Part shown: positions 16,691 through 21,607 of the stretch, one piece after another
How the letters are laid out: every line of letters begins with the position of its first letter
Position numbering within the stretch: position 1 is the first letter of the stretch
Virus record (IMG/VR): IMGVR_UViG_3300021579_000036
Span: 1 to 25,422 of that record
Strand: one strand, 5' to 3'
Length of the DNA stretch: 25,422 nucleotides
Origin: a virus
The notes under the pieces: model-generated
Database searches by the model: none
What the model was told of the DNA's origin: nothing
The model's input: only the letters and a program-made list of their open reading frames with translations
Translations under genes and position numbers: made by a program

Positions 16691-16719
16691 AGTGTAGCAC
16701 ACACGAGGAAGCGTGTCAA
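16691..16719 (-). promoter_or_regulatory. Consensus sigma70 promoter of the late block
   Basis: Minus strand: TTGACA (16714-16719), a 17-base spacer, TACACT (16691-16696). The -10 ends 7 bases before the terS ATG, so transcription should start at or within 3 bases of the ATG, and no Shine-Dalgarno would be transcribed. This predicts a leaderless terS message. Confidence 0.8.
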
Positions 16720-16812
16720 GTATATGGAAGAGTGATTGCACGAGCGTCAGGGGAGGGGCGAAGCCCGGTAGGGCACAAAGTGTGGGCCATAAGTTACAAA
16801 ACTTGGAGAGTG

Positions 16813-17155
16813 CCACCCTATACGGGTCCTCTTGCCGAGCACCGGCTTATCGCGGCGAGGCTCAAGGCTCCGGGTACGGAATTGCCGGTACCTCTTCTGG
16901 CGGGCCCCCTGGCACGAGTCTTGCCTTAGTGAGCGCTAACTGGGGCTCTACTTCACACTTCGGCCCCTTCCGTTGGATGGCCAACAGGCCCAGAACCCTG
17001 GCCCAAACACACCACTCGACGGTGCTTCAAACGCCAGTCGGAGAGCCAACGCCAATGATGGCGACAGCCCCGGGACCCCACTACTCTCCTCTCACTGCAC
17101 ACATGGGGGCTCCATATCGTCTCCGTGGATATCGGAGCTGTGATGTATAGGGTGG
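16813..17155. repeat. 11-bp inverted repeat pair
   Basis: CCACCCTATAC (16813-16823) and its exact reverse complement GTATAGGGTGG (17145-17155) lie about 320 bases apart within the gene-free region. They could pair in a transcript to close a large domain. An 11-bp match at this spacing has some chance of being random. Confidence 0.5.
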
Positions 17156-17433
17156 TATCTGACCCACTATGTGACAGCTCGGAACCCACATCTGTCATAT
17201 CTATAGGAGTGGGTAGGATGGGGTAGGAGCGACCCGGGACAGGACTACCTCTCCGACACCTGGAGGGGGTAGGAGCGCAGCCTGGAGTATCCTCCTATAC
17301 CTCTACAGGCAGAACCCTACCTCTATATACGGGGCGACTCGCTTGCCGCATTCGGCACCCCCATCCCGGTATATCTCCTCTATGTCACAGCCCATCGCCC
17401 CTGGCCCGTGAGCACCGGGAGAGGAGAGTAGTG
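17079..17433. repeat. 15-bp inverted repeat bracketing half of the gene-free region
   Basis: CACTACTCTCCTCTC (17079-17093) and its exact reverse complement GAGAGGAGAGTAGTG (17419-17433) lie about 325 bases apart. In RNA they would close a domain that includes the hairpins between them. A second pair, GACCCACTAT (17161-17170) and ATAGTGGGTC (17467-17476), is similar but extends into the 3-prime end of the neighbouring gene. Confidence 0.7.
17211..17277 (+). repeat. GGGTAGGA direct repeats
   Basis: GGGTAGGA occurs at 17211-17218, 17221-17228 and 17267-17274; the last two extend to GGGTAGGAGCG. TACCTCT, a related element, occurs at 17246, 17298 and 17318 (the last two as TACCTCTA). These are either pairing partners in a structured RNA or binding sites for a protein such as terS or a replication factor. 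Confidence 0.5.
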
Positions 17434-17434
17434 C

Positions 17435-17887
17435 CTACTCCAGGTCCGGTGTCTCTGGTCCGTCATATAGTGGGTCCTCTCTCGTCGGTGTCTCCTCCAA
17501 GGGGCACCAAACATCGTTCCCGCGACGCTCGCGATACTCTTGAATCAGCTGAACTCGTGCTGTGTTCCAATATCGTCCGTACATGCTCGACGCGATTTTG
17601 ACATCACCCCCCGCCTTCAGGTAAAGGTCGACAGCACGACGACGGATCGCAAGTTTAAGCTCTTCGTTCATCTTCATATGTTCACGACGATCGGCCAGCG
17701 CTTTTTTGCGTGCTTCCTTCGCTTCAGGCCGCTTGGCACTCTTTTTACGATATTCGCGTTCGCAGGCGATACATCCGTGTGTCTTTTTGCGTCTTTTGCC
17801 CCCTTCGTGAGGGTGCTTCGCGCAGATTTTACCAAGGAAGTAGTTCGGCCCCACTGACGCAGTGACGGTCAGGCTTTCTTGTTTCAC
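17435..17887 (-). CDS. Zinc-module DNA-binding protein related to the HNH gene N-terminus
   Basis: This 150-aa protein starts at GTG with AAGGAG 7 bases upstream. Residues 16-47 carry Cys22-x2-His25-x13-Cys39-x2-Cys42 in YFLGKICAKHP and THGCIACEREYR. This is the same spacing and many of the same residues as in the HNH protein at 13336-13788, so the two share an N-terminal zinc module. The HNH core is absent. A long basic helix follows, then AVDLYLKAGGDVKIASSMYG and NTARVQLIQEYRERRG, which look like a helix-turn-helix. The C-terminus is acidic. It is driven by its own strong promoter, faces away from the early genes and could be a regulator or a nuclease relative. Its function is not known. 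Confidence 0.7.
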   Translation of the reverse strand: MKQESLTVTASVGPNYFLGKICAKHPHEGGKRRKKTHGCIACEREYRKKSAKRPEAKEARKKALADRREHMKMNEELKLAIRRRAVDLYLKAGGDVKIASSMYGRYWNTARVQLIQEYRERRGNDVWCPLEETPTREDPLYDGPETPDLE

Positions 17888-17895
17888 GTGGAACT
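17880..17895. promoter_or_regulatory. parS-like palindrome at the start codon of the zinc-module gene
   Basis: The minus strand reads AGTTCCACGTGAAACA, which matches the Bacillus-type ParB site TGTTCCACGTGAAACA at 15 of 16 bases. The 14-base core fully fits GTTYCACGTGRAAC, the ParB/Spo0J site found on most bacterial chromosomes. It overlaps the GTG start codon and sits just after the Shine-Dalgarno. A ParB bound here would also block translation-linked transcription of the gene. Partly coincidental coding overlap is possible. Confidence 0.55.
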
Positions 17896-17920
17896 CCTTT
17901 TCAGGTTGATGAGAGCAGAT

Positions 17921-17949
17921 AGTGTACCATGAGTGGGCACTACTGTCAA
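17921..17949 (-). promoter_or_regulatory. Consensus sigma70 promoter of the zinc-module gene
   Basis: Minus strand: TTGACA (17944-17949), a 17-base spacer and TACACT (17921-17926), identical in both boxes to the terS promoter. Transcription would start near 17914, giving a leader of about 27 bases that carries the AAGGAG site. Confidence 0.82.
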
Positions 17950-17972
17950 CCCCTCTTCCCCTATCTCGCCTG

Positions 17973-18011
17973 TTGTTACACCTTGTTACACCTTGTTACA
18001 CCTTGTTGCAA
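17973..18011 (+). repeat. Three and a half 10-bp tandem repeats between divergent promoters
   Basis: TTGTTACACC is repeated exactly three times (17973-18002) and followed by TTGTTGCA. The unit is one DNA turn, so a protein would bind one face. Each copy contains TGTTACA, a small dyad. The array is 24 bases from the leftward -35 box and 20 bases from the rightward one, a good place for an operator that controls both, or a replication iteron. Confidence 0.8.
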
Positions 18012-18030
18012 TTTCGTGGCCTCCAATTAC

Positions 18031-18059
18031 TTGACGCCCTGTTCTCGCCGTGTTATACT
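18031..18059 (+). promoter_or_regulatory. Sigma70 promoter of the rightward early block
   Basis: TTGACG (18031-18036), a 17-base spacer and TATACT (18054-18059), so 5 of 6 matches in each box. Transcription would start near 18066, followed by a GATAGGAG ribosome site. Confidence 0.85.
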
Positions 18060-18085
18060 ATAGTCATAGCCGATAGGAGATCAAG

Positions 18086-18292
18086 ATGACGACCGACCAA
18101 GCCCTGACACTCCTGCAAGAAGCAGCCACCTTCGGCACTTCCTACCAGAAGCGCAAGCTCAGCACCATTCTTACCCTCTGGCGCGCGACTCAAGCCGACC
18201 TGCAGGAAGGCACGATCCTCGCGAACCTCAGCCCTGAAGACTTCCGTAAGACTCTCGAACTCGCGGTCAAGACGGTCGGTTATGGCGTCTGA
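18086..18292 (+). CDS. Hypothetical early protein, 68 aa
   Basis: It is the first gene of the rightward block, starting at ATG 18086 with AGGAG 7 bases upstream. The protein is mainly helical (residues 3-37 and 48-65) and slightly basic in its middle (TSYQKRKLSTILTLWRATQ). It has no cysteine, signal peptide or membrane segment. Small early phage proteins in this place often bind host proteins, but nothing in the sequence proves that here. It belongs to no family I know. A new promoter follows 20 bases after its stop. Confidence 0.7.
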   Translation: MTTDQALTLLQEAATFGTSYQKRKLSTILTLWRATQADLQEGTILANLSPEDFRKTLELAVKTVGYGV

Positions 18293-18312
18293 TCCCACCC
18301 GAATTAGGGGGA

Positions 18313-18341
18313 TTGACAAGCCCTTCCCCCTGTGTTCCAAT
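18313..18341 (+). promoter_or_regulatory. Promoter of the first Lys/Ala-rich gene
   Basis: TTGACA (18313-18318), a 17-base spacer and TCCAAT (18336-18341). The -35 is perfect and the -10 matches 4 of 6. It shares the preceding GGGGGATTGACA with the promoter at 19241. A GATAGGAG ribosome site follows before the ATG at 18382. Confidence 0.6.
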
Positions 18342-18381
18342 AGAATTGTTCCCCACCAATAGCCCGATAGGAGATTTCAAA

Positions 18382-18990
18382 ATGGCAACCACTAAGCGCG
18401 CAGCAGTCAAGCCCCTGAACATGACGCCCGCAAGCATCCGCAAGGCGTCCGACGCCGAGAAGGCACGGAAGGCAGCGAGCAAGAAGGCCCTTCACGCCGA
18501 CATCGAGGCGAAGAAGCAGACGGCCAAGCCTGCCAAGCCTGCCAAGCCTGCCAAAGCCGAGCCGACACCCGAGCAAATCCAGGAGAAGAAGGACGCCGAG
18601 CATGCGGCCTACCTGCAAGCACTCCGTGTTGACGCTGAGGCCCTGGGCGTCGACCCTGAAGCCTATATCGCCGAACAGCTGAAGCCGGTCAAGACGACGT
18701 ACACCGGCCCGATGCTGGCACTCAAGGCAGCCCGCAAGACCTACGTGAAGGCGAAGAATGGCATCCAGTGCAATGGCGATGACCTCGCAATGATCTGCGG
18801 TGAATTCAGCCGGGAAGTGGTCGTGAAGGCCCTGATTCGCGTCCTGGGCCTGCCGGGCAACCTTTACGCCGCCCTTAACCCCGGACAGCAATCGATGAAT
18901 CTGCGGAACAAGGCACGCCACGCCCTGAAGAGCGGTCTTGTGACGTCGACCCAGATCGCCACGGCCCTGCAAGCAGCCTCGAAGGAGTAA
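18382..18990 (+). CDS. Lys/Ala-rich protein with a core shared with the 20044-20715 gene
   Basis: This 202-aa protein starts at ATG 18382 (AGGAG upstream); a longer frame from 18313 begins in the -35 box and is not real. Residues 1-70 are Lys/Ala/Pro-rich with three tandem PAK units at about 50-58, like the tails of histone H1-like bacterial proteins. Residues 107-196 form a compact core: TYTGPMLALKAARKTYVKAK, then LYAALNPGQQSMNLRNKAR at 161-179. The same core, with 13 of 19 residues identical in the last stretch, occurs in the protein encoded at 20044. I know no family for it. A nucleic-acid-binding or nucleoid-organising role is inferred from composition. Confidence 0.78.
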   Translation: MATTKRAAVKPLNMTPASIRKASDAEKARKAASKKALHADIEAKKQTAKPAKPAKPAKAEPTPEQIQEKKDAEHAAYLQALRVDAEALGVDPEAYIAEQLKPVKTTYTGPMLALKAARKTYVKAKNGIQCNGDDLAMICGEFSREVVVKALIRVLGLPGNLYAALNPGQQSMNLRNKARHALKSGLVTSTQIATALQAASKE

Positions 18991-18993
18991 GCC

Positions 18994-19125
18994 ATGCGCT
19001 CGGAATACGCCGCGAATCAAGAACTGGCACGGGGGAAGTCCCCTTCCAGCTGGATGAAGCCCGCTCCCGTGCGCGCACGCACGAAGAAATGCTGGATGAC
19101 CCGAATTCTGGGAGTCTTCAAATGA
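18994..19125 (+). CDS. Hypothetical small basic protein, 43 aa
   Basis: The ORF (MRSEYAANQELARGKSPSSW...) starts three bases past the previous stop. Its ribosome site GAAGGAG overlaps the end of that gene, which suggests coupling. It is basic with several Arg/Lys near VRARTKKCWMTR. Its stop overlaps the next ATG (ATGA). The ORF is short, but both edges are organised like a gene; the function is unknown. Confidence 0.5.
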   Translation: MRSEYAANQELARGKSPSSWMKPAPVRARTKKCWMTRILGVFK

Positions 19126-19244
19126 TCACGGAAGACGAAATCGCCCAAGTCATGACGGAGACGGGAATGGGCCGGCCCGACCCGTTCCCACTAGGGGAAA
19201 GTGCGTATGACGTGCCAGAACAACAATCCCCGAAGGGGGATTGA
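19122..19244 (+). CDS. Hypothetical small acidic protein, 40 aa
   Basis: MITEDEIAQVMTETGMGRPD and an acidic tail are read from an ATGA overlap with the 43-aa ORF, so translation is probably coupled. It ends inside the hairpin (19227-19244) and the -35 box of the next promoter. Such compact packing suggests it is real, but a short chance frame is possible. It has no recognisable domain. Confidence 0.42.
   Translation: MITEDEIAQVMTETGMGRPDPFPLGESAYDVPEQQSPKGD
19227..19244. terminator. Hairpin abutting the next promoter
   Basis: AATCCCC (19227-19233), loop GAAG, GGGGATT (19238-19244): a 7-bp stem whose right arm runs into the TTGACA box at 19241. No T-run follows on either strand, so it is a weak terminator or attenuator at best, or a site controlling the promoter. 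Confidence 0.5.
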
Positions 19245-19269
19245 CAGCGGGTCGGCGCTGTGTTTTAAT
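19241..19269 (+). promoter_or_regulatory. Promoter of the 86-aa gene
   Basis: TTGACA (19241-19246), a 17-base spacer and TTTAAT (19264-19269). The -35 is perfect and the -10 matches 5 of 6. The spacing to the ATG at 19302 leaves room for AATAGGAA as ribosome site. Confidence 0.75.
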
Positions 19270-19301
19270 AAAACCTTAGATAGAGCAATAGGAACCTAAA
19301 A

Positions 19302-19562
19302 ATGAGCCATTCCACGAGGGAAGCAGCAGTGATCGAAGCCGCGTTGAAGTATCGCGCAGTCGCGCACAACCGCCCGTTGGGTCAGACCCTCGAAGAGCAC
19401 CGCACGAATGACGAGCGGGTGGGGATGGCTGAGATTAGGCTCGAAGAAGCCCTCCTGAAGGCGGGACTGATGAAGCCCGAAGACGCGATTGAAACGATCT
19501 TGATTGATGCAGATAAAATCGTCGTCGAACTGGAAGACCGCTTCATCGACGTTCCGACTTGA
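19302..19562 (+). CDS. Hypothetical protein, 86 aa
   Basis: It starts at ATG 19302, with AGGA 9 bases upstream and its own promoter. It is helical: residues 3-22 (STREAAVIEAALKYRAVAHN), then LEEHRTNDERVGMAEIRLEEALLKAG at about 30-55, and an acidic end. It has no cysteines and no membrane segment. It reads as a single small helical-bundle domain and belongs to no family I recognise. It is followed after 10 bases by ATGATG, a possible start for the long frame that continues to 20715. Confidence 0.65.
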   Translation: MSHSTREAAVIEAALKYRAVAHNRPLGQTLEEHRTNDERVGMAEIRLEEALLKAGLMKPEDAIETILIDADKIVVELEDRFIDVPT

Positions 19563-19677
19563 TAATAAGATAATGATGACCAAGAATCACAACGGGGACG
19601 CAGAGCTGCTGGAATCGGCAGTGCGGATACTGATTGGGGGGAAAGCCTCATTCACCGTTAGACCTTGGAGAGAAATC

Positions 19678-20715
19678 ATGAATAGCCGCAATAGTAGCAA
19701 TGTTTCACGTGAATCCAAACCCGAAGCTGTCGAGCTTCCGCAACTCGGTCGGCGTGCGACTGACAGACTCTTGGTAGCCGCATCGATGAAAGGACTGCCA
19801 TCAACACTTAATGAGGAAAGCGCCATGGCGAAAGCACAAGCAGTAGAGAAGCAAGCCGCTCTCAAGACCGCGACCAAAAAGGCTGCAGCGAAGGGCATCA
19901 CCCACCCGAAGCACAAGCCCGCCGTTGCGGAAGCGCAACAACCGAATGCCGAAGCGGGCGAATCTGAGGGGGTTGACAGCGTCGATTCCAGCGTGGTACA
20001 CTCGGGGTTCTCAGTTTTTAACCAACCCCTGAAGGAGCCCGCCATGACTGAAGCCACTATCCCCACCCTGCCGCAAGCCCAACTCGATAAGGAAGCCGCC
20101 GCCAAGGCGAAGATCGAGGCCAAGGCCGCGAAGCTGGCAGCCGCTGCCGAAGCGAAGGCCAAGCGCGAAGCTGAAGCCGCCGAGAAGAAGGCCGCTCGCG
20201 AAGCGAAGGCCCAGGAGACGGCAGCCGAACGTGAAGCCCGCATCGCCGCTCTTAAGGAATCCGGCAAGAACTACGTGGGTTCGATGTTGGCGCTGGCCGA
20301 CCGTGTGAAGCAGGGTCTGTACGTGAAGTCCGCCACCGGCCAACTCCGTTCGACCGACGCTCTGGCCGAAGCTCTGGATGCCGTGCCCCCGGAAAACGTG
20401 GTCAAGCTGGGCACGATGCTCTTCGCTGAAGAAAACAAGTACACCGCCCTGAACATCGGCCAACAGTCGATGAATTACCGCAATCGCATGCGCGGCGCGA
20501 TCAAGAAGGGCACCTTCTCGCTGGCCGACATCACGGCCAAGGTTGAAGAACACGGCTTCGCCACCGCTCACGCTGAACTGGAAGCCAAGGCGAAGGCCAA
20601 GGCCGAACGTGAAGCCAAGGCAGCTGCTGCCAAGGCCGAGAAGGAAGCGAAGGCCCAAGTCGCTGCTGACGCCAAAACGAAGAAGGTCGCTGAACCGGAA
20701 GCTGCCACGACGTAA
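19678..20715 (+). CDS. Possible long form of the Lys/Ala-rich paralogue
   Basis: A frame in phase with the 20044 gene continues upstream without a stop to ATG 19678, which has TTGGAG 8 bases before it. ATG 19825, after GAGGAA, is a second candidate. The extra 122 residues include AKAQAVEKQAALKTATKKAA, Lys/Ala-rich like the rest, then a Ser/Val-rich linker. The internal promoter (19973-20002) lies inside this part. So either one gene makes a long and a short product, or an older N-terminal gene has become joined in frame. The frame may also open at 19573 (ATGATG). Choice of start is uncertain. Confidence 0.42.
   Translation: MNSRNSSNVSRESKPEAVELPQLGRRATDRLLVAASMKGLPSTLNEESAMAKAQAVEKQAALKTATKKAAAKGITHPKHKPAVAEAQQPNAEAGESEGVDSVDSSVVHSGFSVFNQPLKEPAMTEATIPTLPQAQLDKEAAAKAKIEAKAAKLAAAAEAKAKREAEAAEKKAAREAKAQETAAEREARIAALKESGKNYVGSMLALADRVKQGLYVKSATGQLRSTDALAEALDAVPPENVVKLGTMLFAEENKYTALNIGQQSMNYRNRMRGAIKKGTFSLADITAKVEEHGFATAHAELEAKAKAKAEREAKAAAAKAEKEAKAQVAADAKTKKVAEPEAATT
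19701..19716 (+). promoter_or_regulatory. Second parS-like site
   Basis: TGTTTCACGTGAATCC matches the ParB site TGTTTCACGTGAAACA at 14 of 16 bases. It lies 23 bases after ATG 19678. It is weaker than the site at 17880 because the right arm has two mismatches. Confidence 0.4.
19973..20002 (+). promoter_or_regulatory. Promoter of the short Lys/Ala-rich paralogue
   Basis: TTGACA (19973-19978), an 18-base spacer, TACACT (19997-20002). It sits inside an open frame, 41 bases before ATG 20044. The 13 bases GTGGTACACTCGG around the -10 recur exactly at the promoter at 24146-24174. Confidence 0.78.
20044..20715 (+). CDS. Lys/Ala-rich paralogue with coiled-coil arms
   Basis: This 223-aa protein starts at ATG 20044, with AAGGAG 6 bases upstream. 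Residues 13-70 and 176-212 are nearly pure Ala/Lys/Glu/Arg helices (EAEAAEKKAAREAKAQETAA and similar), predicted to be coiled coil. The core at 76-165 (NYVGSMLALADRVKQGLYVK, then KYTALNIGQQSMNYRNRMR at 132-150) matches the core of the 18382 gene. The paralogues therefore keep the core and vary the charged arms. The charged arms resemble those of nucleoid-associated proteins; function is unknown. It also ends the long reading frame described separately. Confidence 0.82.
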   Translation: MTEATIPTLPQAQLDKEAAAKAKIEAKAAKLAAAAEAKAKREAEAAEKKAAREAKAQETAAEREARIAALKESGKNYVGSMLALADRVKQGLYVKSATGQLRSTDALAEALDAVPPENVVKLGTMLFAEENKYTALNIGQQSMNYRNRMRGAIKKGTFSLADITAKVEEHGFATAHAELEAKAKAKAEREAKAAAAKAEKEAKAQVAADAKTKKVAEPEAATT

Positions 20716-20716
20716 A

Positions 20717-20887
20717 GAATCCTGAGGCCGGGTGTCGACAGACGTAAAAGCCTCATTCTTGTATCGAGCCGGATAGATACAAGCGGTAGCTACAGACCGT
20801 GACTAAGGGCAACGCCAAGCCAGATGCTCTGTAGAAGGCGAGACAGCACGAAAGAGTGACAAGCCAGCCGGGTGAAAGGCCCCCGGC
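20717..20887 (+). ncRNA. Structured intergenic segment, candidate small RNA or leader
   Basis: The 203 bases between the stop at 20715 and ATG 20919 contain TGAGGC/GCCTCA (20723-20728 and 20750-20755, with flanking GAA/TTC), CTTGTATC/GATACAAG (20758-20765 and 20776-20783, 10-base loop), CTACAGA/TCTGTAG (20790-20796 and 20828-20834) and GCCGGG/CCCGGC (20867-20872 and 20882-20887). These fill most of it in series. There is no T-run after the last stem. It may be a leader regulating the next gene, an RNA processing site, or an independent RNA. I recognise no known class. Confidence 0.5.
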
Positions 20888-20918
20888 ACCATTCTATAGC
20901 CCTAATAGGAGATACTCA

Positions 20919-21146
20919 ATGGCAACCGTCCCGAATTTGCATCTTGCTCCCGTGCCTGACGCCAAGGTCATCAAAGTGGTGATTGGTCAGCAATACGGCC
21001 AAGAGGTCATCAAGCCTGCATCGCCAGAAGCAGAAATCTTCTGTGAAATGGCCAACACCAAGACCCTGACGCGACGACTAGTCGAACAGATCAAGCGCCT
21101 GGGCTACCGCGTTGAAGTTGTTCCCACTGAACCGAAGGAGTTGTGA
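20919..21146 (+). CDS. Hypothetical protein, 75 aa
   Basis: It starts at ATG 20919, with AGGAG 7 bases upstream. The protein reads as a strand (KVIKVVIGQQYGQEVIKP), then a helix (AEIFCEMANTKTLTRRLVEQIKRLG) and a strand (RVEVVPTE): a small alpha/beta fold. It is the first of five genes packed with stop/start overlaps. The stop overlaps the next start (TGATG). No family is recognised. Confidence 0.72.
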   Translation: MATVPNLHLAPVPDAKVIKVVIGQQYGQEVIKPASPEAEIFCEMANTKTLTRRLVEQIKRLGYRVEVVPTEPKEL

Positions 21147-21607
21147 TGTTGCTCGCAAAAGCGAAATTTGGTTACGGTAAAAAATTCTCCCCCACCGAAC
21201 AAGACCAGATTCGGGCTGCCGTGCTTCTCGATGAACACACGGTCGAATTCACTGAGGACGGGGAGTTTAAGGGCTGGTACACCTATTGGGTTATCGACGT
21301 TCACGCTCTGCCGTTCTCAGCGATCGATGCCCATTTCGAAGCTCAGCAGATTAAAAATCCGACCCTGATTCAAGCTCTGCAAGGGTTACAAACTCGCGAA
21401 TCGACCGTCATTAACCAGAAAGTCAATGTCGCAGTTCCCGGGTTTGGTCTGATGGCTATCCGCCAAGTTGAGGTCCGGACCGACCTCTGCACTGAAGAGC
21501 TTCAACGAGAATTGAACGATGGGTGGCAAATTCTCGCCATCTGCCCGCAACCCGACCAACGCCGCCCTGACTACGTATTGGGCAAACCTCAAAAGGAAGA
21601 AGAATGA
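21146..21607 (+). CDS. Hypothetical protein, 153 aa
   Basis: It starts at ATG 21146, overlapping the previous stop by one base, with AAGGAG 6 bases upstream; a GTG one codon before is also possible. It has two parts: an N-terminal alpha/beta part (FGYGKKFSPTEQDQIRA, WYTYWVIDVHALPFSAIDAHF) and a C-terminal RQVEVRTDLCTEELQRELNDGW, then QILAICPQPDQRRPDYVLG. The last resembles the short sensor-like domain with xLNxGWxIL that is common in small phage proteins. No catalytic residues stand out. The function is unknown; the neighbours suggest an early, DNA-metabolism context. Confidence 0.72.
   Translation: MLLAKAKFGYGKKFSPTEQDQIRAAVLLDEHTVEFTEDGEFKGWYTYWVIDVHALPFSAIDAHFEAQQIKNPTLIQALQGLQTRESTVINQKVNVAVPGFGLMAIRQVEVRTDLCTEELQRELNDGWQILAICPQPDQRRPDYVLGKPQKEEE

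Larger units (their letters stand above)
16720..17434. other. 700-bp gene-free, hairpin-rich region
   Basis: No reading frame here has a ribosome site or plausible protein composition. The sequence is dense in short stems: 16756-16766 (GGGC/GCCC), 16873-16892 (GGTACGG with CCGGTACC, one bulge), 17050-17063 (CGCCA/TGGCG), 17121-17137 (CTCCG/CGGAG), 17135-17180 (GAGCTGT/ACAGCTC with inner pairs), 17184-17214 (ACCCAC/GTGGGT), 17245-17272 (ten pairs with one bulge) and 17344-17357 (TGCCG/CGGCA). Longer-range inverted repeats also occur. It could be a long structured RNA, a packaging or replication site, or a decayed gene. The leftward transcript of the 17435-17887 gene would run through it. A U-G pair in the 17245-17272 stem would favour the plus strand, but one pair is weak evidence. 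Confidence 0.55.

Noticed and set aside
16713-17150. 145-residue plus-strand open frame in the gene-free region
   Set aside because: It has no ribosome site, a Ser/Pro/Gly/Thr-rich composition without hydrophobic core pattern, and overlaps the terS promoter on the other strand.
16735-17434. tRNA, group I intron or T7-type promoters in the gene-free region
   Set aside because: I found no acceptor/T-arm pattern, no convincing intron core elements, and the TATAG-containing elements do not extend to a shared 20-base promoter.
17973-18011. CRISPR-like repeats
   Set aside because: The repeats are 10 bp and tandem without spacers, so they are operator or iteron type and not an array.
18313-18381. 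Upstream extension of the Lys/Ala-rich gene from a TTG
   Set aside because: The TTG is the first three bases of the TTGACA promoter box, and the ATG at 18382 has a proper AGGAG. The TTG extension of terS at 16719 is rejected for the same reason.
20716-20918. Hammerhead or HDV-like ribozyme in the structured gap
   Set aside because: A CGAAAG and a CTAAGGGCAAC stretch recall such cores, but the CUGANGA core is missing and the segment within the 7-bp stem is too short for the HDV fold.
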